A DNA stretch of 64,000 bases from Azophilus sp965214305 (GTDB taxonomy: Bacteria > Pseudomonadota > Gammaproteobacteria > Pseudomonadales > Azotimanducaceae), in assembly GCA_965214305.1 (NCBI GenBank), contig OZ243949.1, positions 558,001 through 622,000 on the forward strand. Direction: 5' to 3'. Of this stretch, positions 61,481 to 64,000 are shown piece by piece; the first letter of the stretch is position 1, and each line of letters starts with the position of its first letter. Made by a program: the position numbers and the translations under genes. The notes beneath the pieces are model-generated. The model saw only the letters and a program-made list of their open reading frames with translations. It ran no database searches and was not told where the DNA came from.

Positions 61481-64000
61481 TTAAAGGACTCACAATGATC
61501 GATTGGCGGGCCGCCGCCCAACGCCTATTGCCCGCGATGCCGCCTGCCCTCGCCGTGCCGCTGCTGTTCGCGCTGCTGTTCGCCGCGCCCGCCCATGCGG
61601 GGAATCCGCGCGACATCGTCTTCGAGTGCCCCTGCGAAGCCGAGTGGGCACCGGCCGGTGCCGGGGCGGGCGGAACCCTCAGCTTCACTTTCGGGCTGCG
61701 CAGCCATCGTGCCACCGACAGCGGCGAGCTGGGTTTGCGGCCTCTTTTTAGTTACAGACAGACGGGTGGCGGCACGCTTTTTCTTAATTTTGACCATGAC
61801 ATTCAATATCTTGTGCCCGTTGCGGCCAAGGCCGTTTTGGCCGGGCAAAGGATTGCGGTGGAAACCCCATCCGATTTCGACCCCAGGCTGCCCATCCAAA
61901 TCAATATGGCGGAAATGTCGTTCGGCATTCGCGAGGATCACCCGCTGTTCGATGGATGGGAAACCCAGCTTGGCTTGGAAACGCTCACCCTATGGCCGGT
62001 TCCGGGGGTCGGGGCTCCGGGCGCGCAACGGTTCGCGGACCTGCTGACCGACAGCGACGGCGACGGCGTGGGGGACGCCAACGAGGTATTGGCCGGCACC
62101 GCGCCGGCGGACCCCGCCGACACCCCGGGCACCTCGACCGTTGACGTGGTCGCCCTCTATGGCGGGGCCTATCGCGACGCCCACGACGGCGACCCGTTCA
62201 CGAGGCTGCACCATCTGCTGACGTTGACGCGGGCCATTTTTGCGGACAGCGGCACCAACATGCGCCTGCGCACGGTCGGCATGCTGGAGGTGGATTGGGA
62301 CGAGCGGGGCGAATTGCAAAATGTCGGCGAGTTGATGGACGGGGTCGGCGCCGACCTGTCCCTGGCGTTCTACGCCGATGCGGAGAAGAACCCCTGTGGG
62401 GGGGCACCGGGTTGTGCGTTCGTGGGCAGCCTCATCGACCGCGGGCTTTGGTCATATGAGGATGCCCGCATACTCGACTCAGCCGGGGCAGTAACGGCGG
62501 CGCACGAACTGGGGCATGTGGCGGGGCTGGCCCACTCCGCCCGCCAGGGCGAGGCCCACGGTTCCTTCCGCTGGTCCCGCGGCCACTACGTCGTGACGGA
62601 GGGCGGGGCGTCCAGCGGCCACGGAACCGTCATGGCCTACGGGGTGGAGGTGCTCAACGGGGTGTTTTCGAGCCCGTCGCGGGATTGCGGCGGGGCGCCG
62701 TGCGGGGTGCCCGCCGACGAGCCGGGGGGCGCGGACGCCGCGGGCAGCCTGGACCGGATCCGCTTCCAGATCGCCCACCACCGGCCCGCCAGGCCCGACT
62801 CGGACGGCGACGGTTTTGTCGACGCGGTGGACGCCGCCCCGGACGACCCGGGCGACTGGCTCGACTCCGACGGGGACGGGCTGGGCGACAACGCCGACCC
62901 GGACGCCGACGGCGACGGGGTGGCCGACATTGAGGACGCCTTTCCGCTCGACCCCGGCGAGTGGGCCGACATCGACGGCGACGGCGTCGGCGACAACGCG
63001 GACGGGGAGGTTTTGGATCTTTCCCCCTTCCGGGACGCCGGGCTGCGGGCGGCCGTCGAGGCGGCGCTGGGCAAGCCGCCGGGCGCGCCCATCGGCGCCG
63101 GCGAGCTGGCCGCGCTGAGGGAGCTGGACGGCGACGGCCGGGAAATCCGCAATCTGGCGGGGCTGCAGCTGGCGGTCAATTTGGCCGAGCTGTCCCTGGA
63201 GCAAAACCGAATCTCCGACCTGTCCCCCCTGTCCGGTTTGCGGAATCTGCGGCGTCTCGACCTCGGCTCGAACGCGGTCGCCGACCTGTCGCCGCTCGGG
63301 GCCTTAACCGACCTCCAACGGCTGTCCCTCGGAGACAACAACATAGCGGACCTGTCCGCCCTGTCCGGGTTGGGGGGTCTGCGGCGCCTTGAACTTGCCC
63401 AAAACGCAATTACCGATCTTGCGCCGCTCGGGGCCTTAACCGGCCTCCAAGAGTTGTTTCTTGCGTTGAACAACCTATCGGATCTGTCTCCCCTGTCCGC
63501 ATTGGGAAGCCTTCGGAGCCTCGACATCACCGCAAACGCGATCACCGACCTTGCGCCGCTCGGGGCCTTAACCGATCTGCGATCTTTGTATCTGAGCGGC
63601 AACAAGGTGTCGGATCTGTCCGTTCTTGCGGGCTTGATGGATTTGTGGCGTCTTGAACTCGAATGGAACCCAATCGACGATTTGTCGCCGCTGGGCGGGC
63701 TGCGCAAGCTACGCGGTTTGGGCATTGGCGGCCCCCGTCAGCGGCCGTTGCTCGACCAAGTGCGCGCCTTGCCCCGCTTCCGCGATTTGGGGGAATTGTC
63801 GCTGGAGGATTTCGGCGACGGCCTTGCGGACCTGTCGTTTTTGCGGGCATTGAGGGAACCGAGAAGACTGAGTTTGCGGGGGAATGCCATCGCGGATCTG
63901 TCGCCCCTTGCCGAGTTCAATGGTTTGCGATACCTCAACCTGTCTTCCAACTCGGTTGCGGATATCGGCCCGCTCGTGCGGCGCTCCCTCTGGGAGAGCG
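61477..64000 (+). CDS. Secreted metalloprotease with TSP3 and leucine-rich repeats (3' partial)
   Basis: The frame runs from ATG 61477 with no stop to the right edge (841 residues seen). A signal peptide ends near AHA (residue 40). The zinc site HELGHVAGLAH (first His 343) and Met-turn VMAYGV (about 385) mark a metzincin-type peptidase. Thrombospondin type-3 calcium repeats (DSDGDGVGD at about 191; DSDGDGFVD, DSDGDGLGD, DIDGDGVGD at about 441–505) flank it, and from about 551 on are internalin-like leucine-rich repeats of 22 residues (for example LSLEQNRISDLSPLSGL). A second start ATG is at 61495. Substrate unknown. Confidence 0.87.
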   Translation, partial: MIKGLTMIDWRAAAQRLLPAMPPALAVPLLFALLFAAPAHAGNPRDIVFECPCEAEWAPAGAGAGGTLSFTFGLRSHRATDSGELGLRPLFSYRQTGGGTLFLNFDHDIQYLVPVAAKAVLAGQRIAVETPSDFDPRLPIQINMAEMSFGIREDHPLFDGWETQLGLETLTLWPVPGVGAPGAQRFADLLTDSDGDGVGDANEVLAGTAPADPADTPGTSTVDVVALYGGAYRDAHDGDPFTRLHHLLTLTRAIFADSGTNMRLRTVGMLEVDWDERGELQNVGELMDGVGADLSLAFYADAEKNPCGGAPGCAFVGSLIDRGLWSYEDARILDSAGAVTAAHELGHVAGLAHSARQGEAHGSFRWSRGHYVVTEGGASSGHGTVMAYGVEVLNGVFSSPSRDCGGAPCGVPADEPGGADAAGSLDRIRFQIAHHRPARPDSDGDGFVDAVDAAPDDPGDWLDSDGDGLGDNADPDADGDGVADIEDAFPLDPGEWADIDGDGVGDNADGEVLDLSPFRDAGLRAAVEAALGKPPGAPIGAGELAALRELDGDGREIRNLAGLQLAVNLAELSLEQNRISDLSPLSGLRNLRRLDLGSNAVADLSPLGALTDLQRLSLGDNNIADLSALSGLGGLRRLELAQNAITDLAPLGALTGLQELFLALNNLSDLSPLSALGSLRSLDITANAITDLAPLGALTDLRSLYLSGNKVSDLSVLAGLMDLWRLELEWNPIDDLSPLGGLRKLRGLGIGGPRQRPLLDQVRALPRFRDLGELSLEDFGDGLADLSFLRALREPRRLSLRGNAIADLSPLAEFNGLRYLNLSSNSVADIGPLVRRSLWES

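Noticed and set aside
1..64000. CRISPR array, rRNA operon, prophage or restriction/defence system
   Set aside because: No regularly spaced short repeats, rRNA sequence, phage structural genes or defence signatures were found; dispersed repeats are few and unevenly spaced.

Overview
The window is a GC-rich chromosomal segment from a gammaproteobacterium, probably an environmental or marine, possibly host-associated one. The assignment rests on gene order: rluC–(maf)–yceD–rpmF–fabD–fabG–acpP–fabF–mltG–tmk–holB, gacA/uvrY–uvrC–pgsA–tRNA-Cys, and a ttpC–exbB–exbD–tonB–TPR (TonB2-type) operon. Species cannot be read from the sequence. Host association is an inference from the giant Calx-beta surface proteins and the leucine-rich-repeat secreted protease at the two edges.

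Layout. 1–9.7 kb: two convergent giant surface proteins, a Calx-beta autotransporter (5' end outside the window) and a Calx-beta protein with a duplicated C-terminal module. 9.9–18.5 kb: housekeeping block for rRNA modification, L32, fatty-acid synthesis, MltG, thymidylate kinase and DNA polymerase III delta'; plsX, fabH and pabC are absent from their usual places. 18.6–22.1 kb: proline-peptide degradation pair (S9 peptidase, PepQ). 22.2–26.3 kb: three-subunit molybdenum hydroxylase followed by a MoaD-like protein. 26.3–28 kb: orphan PhoB and a dienelactone hydrolase. 28.2–33.4 kb: DUF3450–TtpC–ExbB–ExbD–TonB–TPR energy-transduction operon, overlapping pyrF. 34.3–40 kb: xthA, gcdH, gacA-uvrC-pgsA. 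40–41.9 kb: an ISNCY/IS1202-like insertion sequence lying between pgsA and tRNA-Cys. 41.9–60.8 kb: an accessory catabolic region with a five-gene minus-strand operon (Rieske oxygenase, TonB receptor, CYP153-like P450, glutaminyl-cyclase-like protein, APH-like kinase), a second CYP153, a CaiB-type CoA transferase, a VOC–PhyH pair flanked by inverted repeats, another TonB receptor and a GST. 58.9–64 kb: secreted proteolysis cluster (S41 lipoprotein, His-rich membrane-anchored protein, and a metalloprotease with thrombospondin-type-3 and leucine-rich repeats running off the right edge).

How it fits together: the TonB2-type motor could power the two TonB-dependent receptors, which would import hydrophobic or siderophore-like substrates. 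The two P450s, the Rieske oxygenase, PhyH, CaiB and GcdH would then oxidise and activate aliphatic or aromatic acids into acyl-CoA metabolism. These links are inference from proximity.

The most unusual non-coding structure is a set of dispersed repeats. Family A is a palindromic element whose first bases, TAGG, form the stop codon of four different genes. Family C elements flank the VOC–PhyH pair in inverted orientation and supply the PhyH stop codon. IS right-end scars lie at 28.0 and 40.1 kb. A 40-bp near-perfect inverted repeat lies at 52.4–52.6 kb. No CRISPR array, rRNA or phage module was seen.
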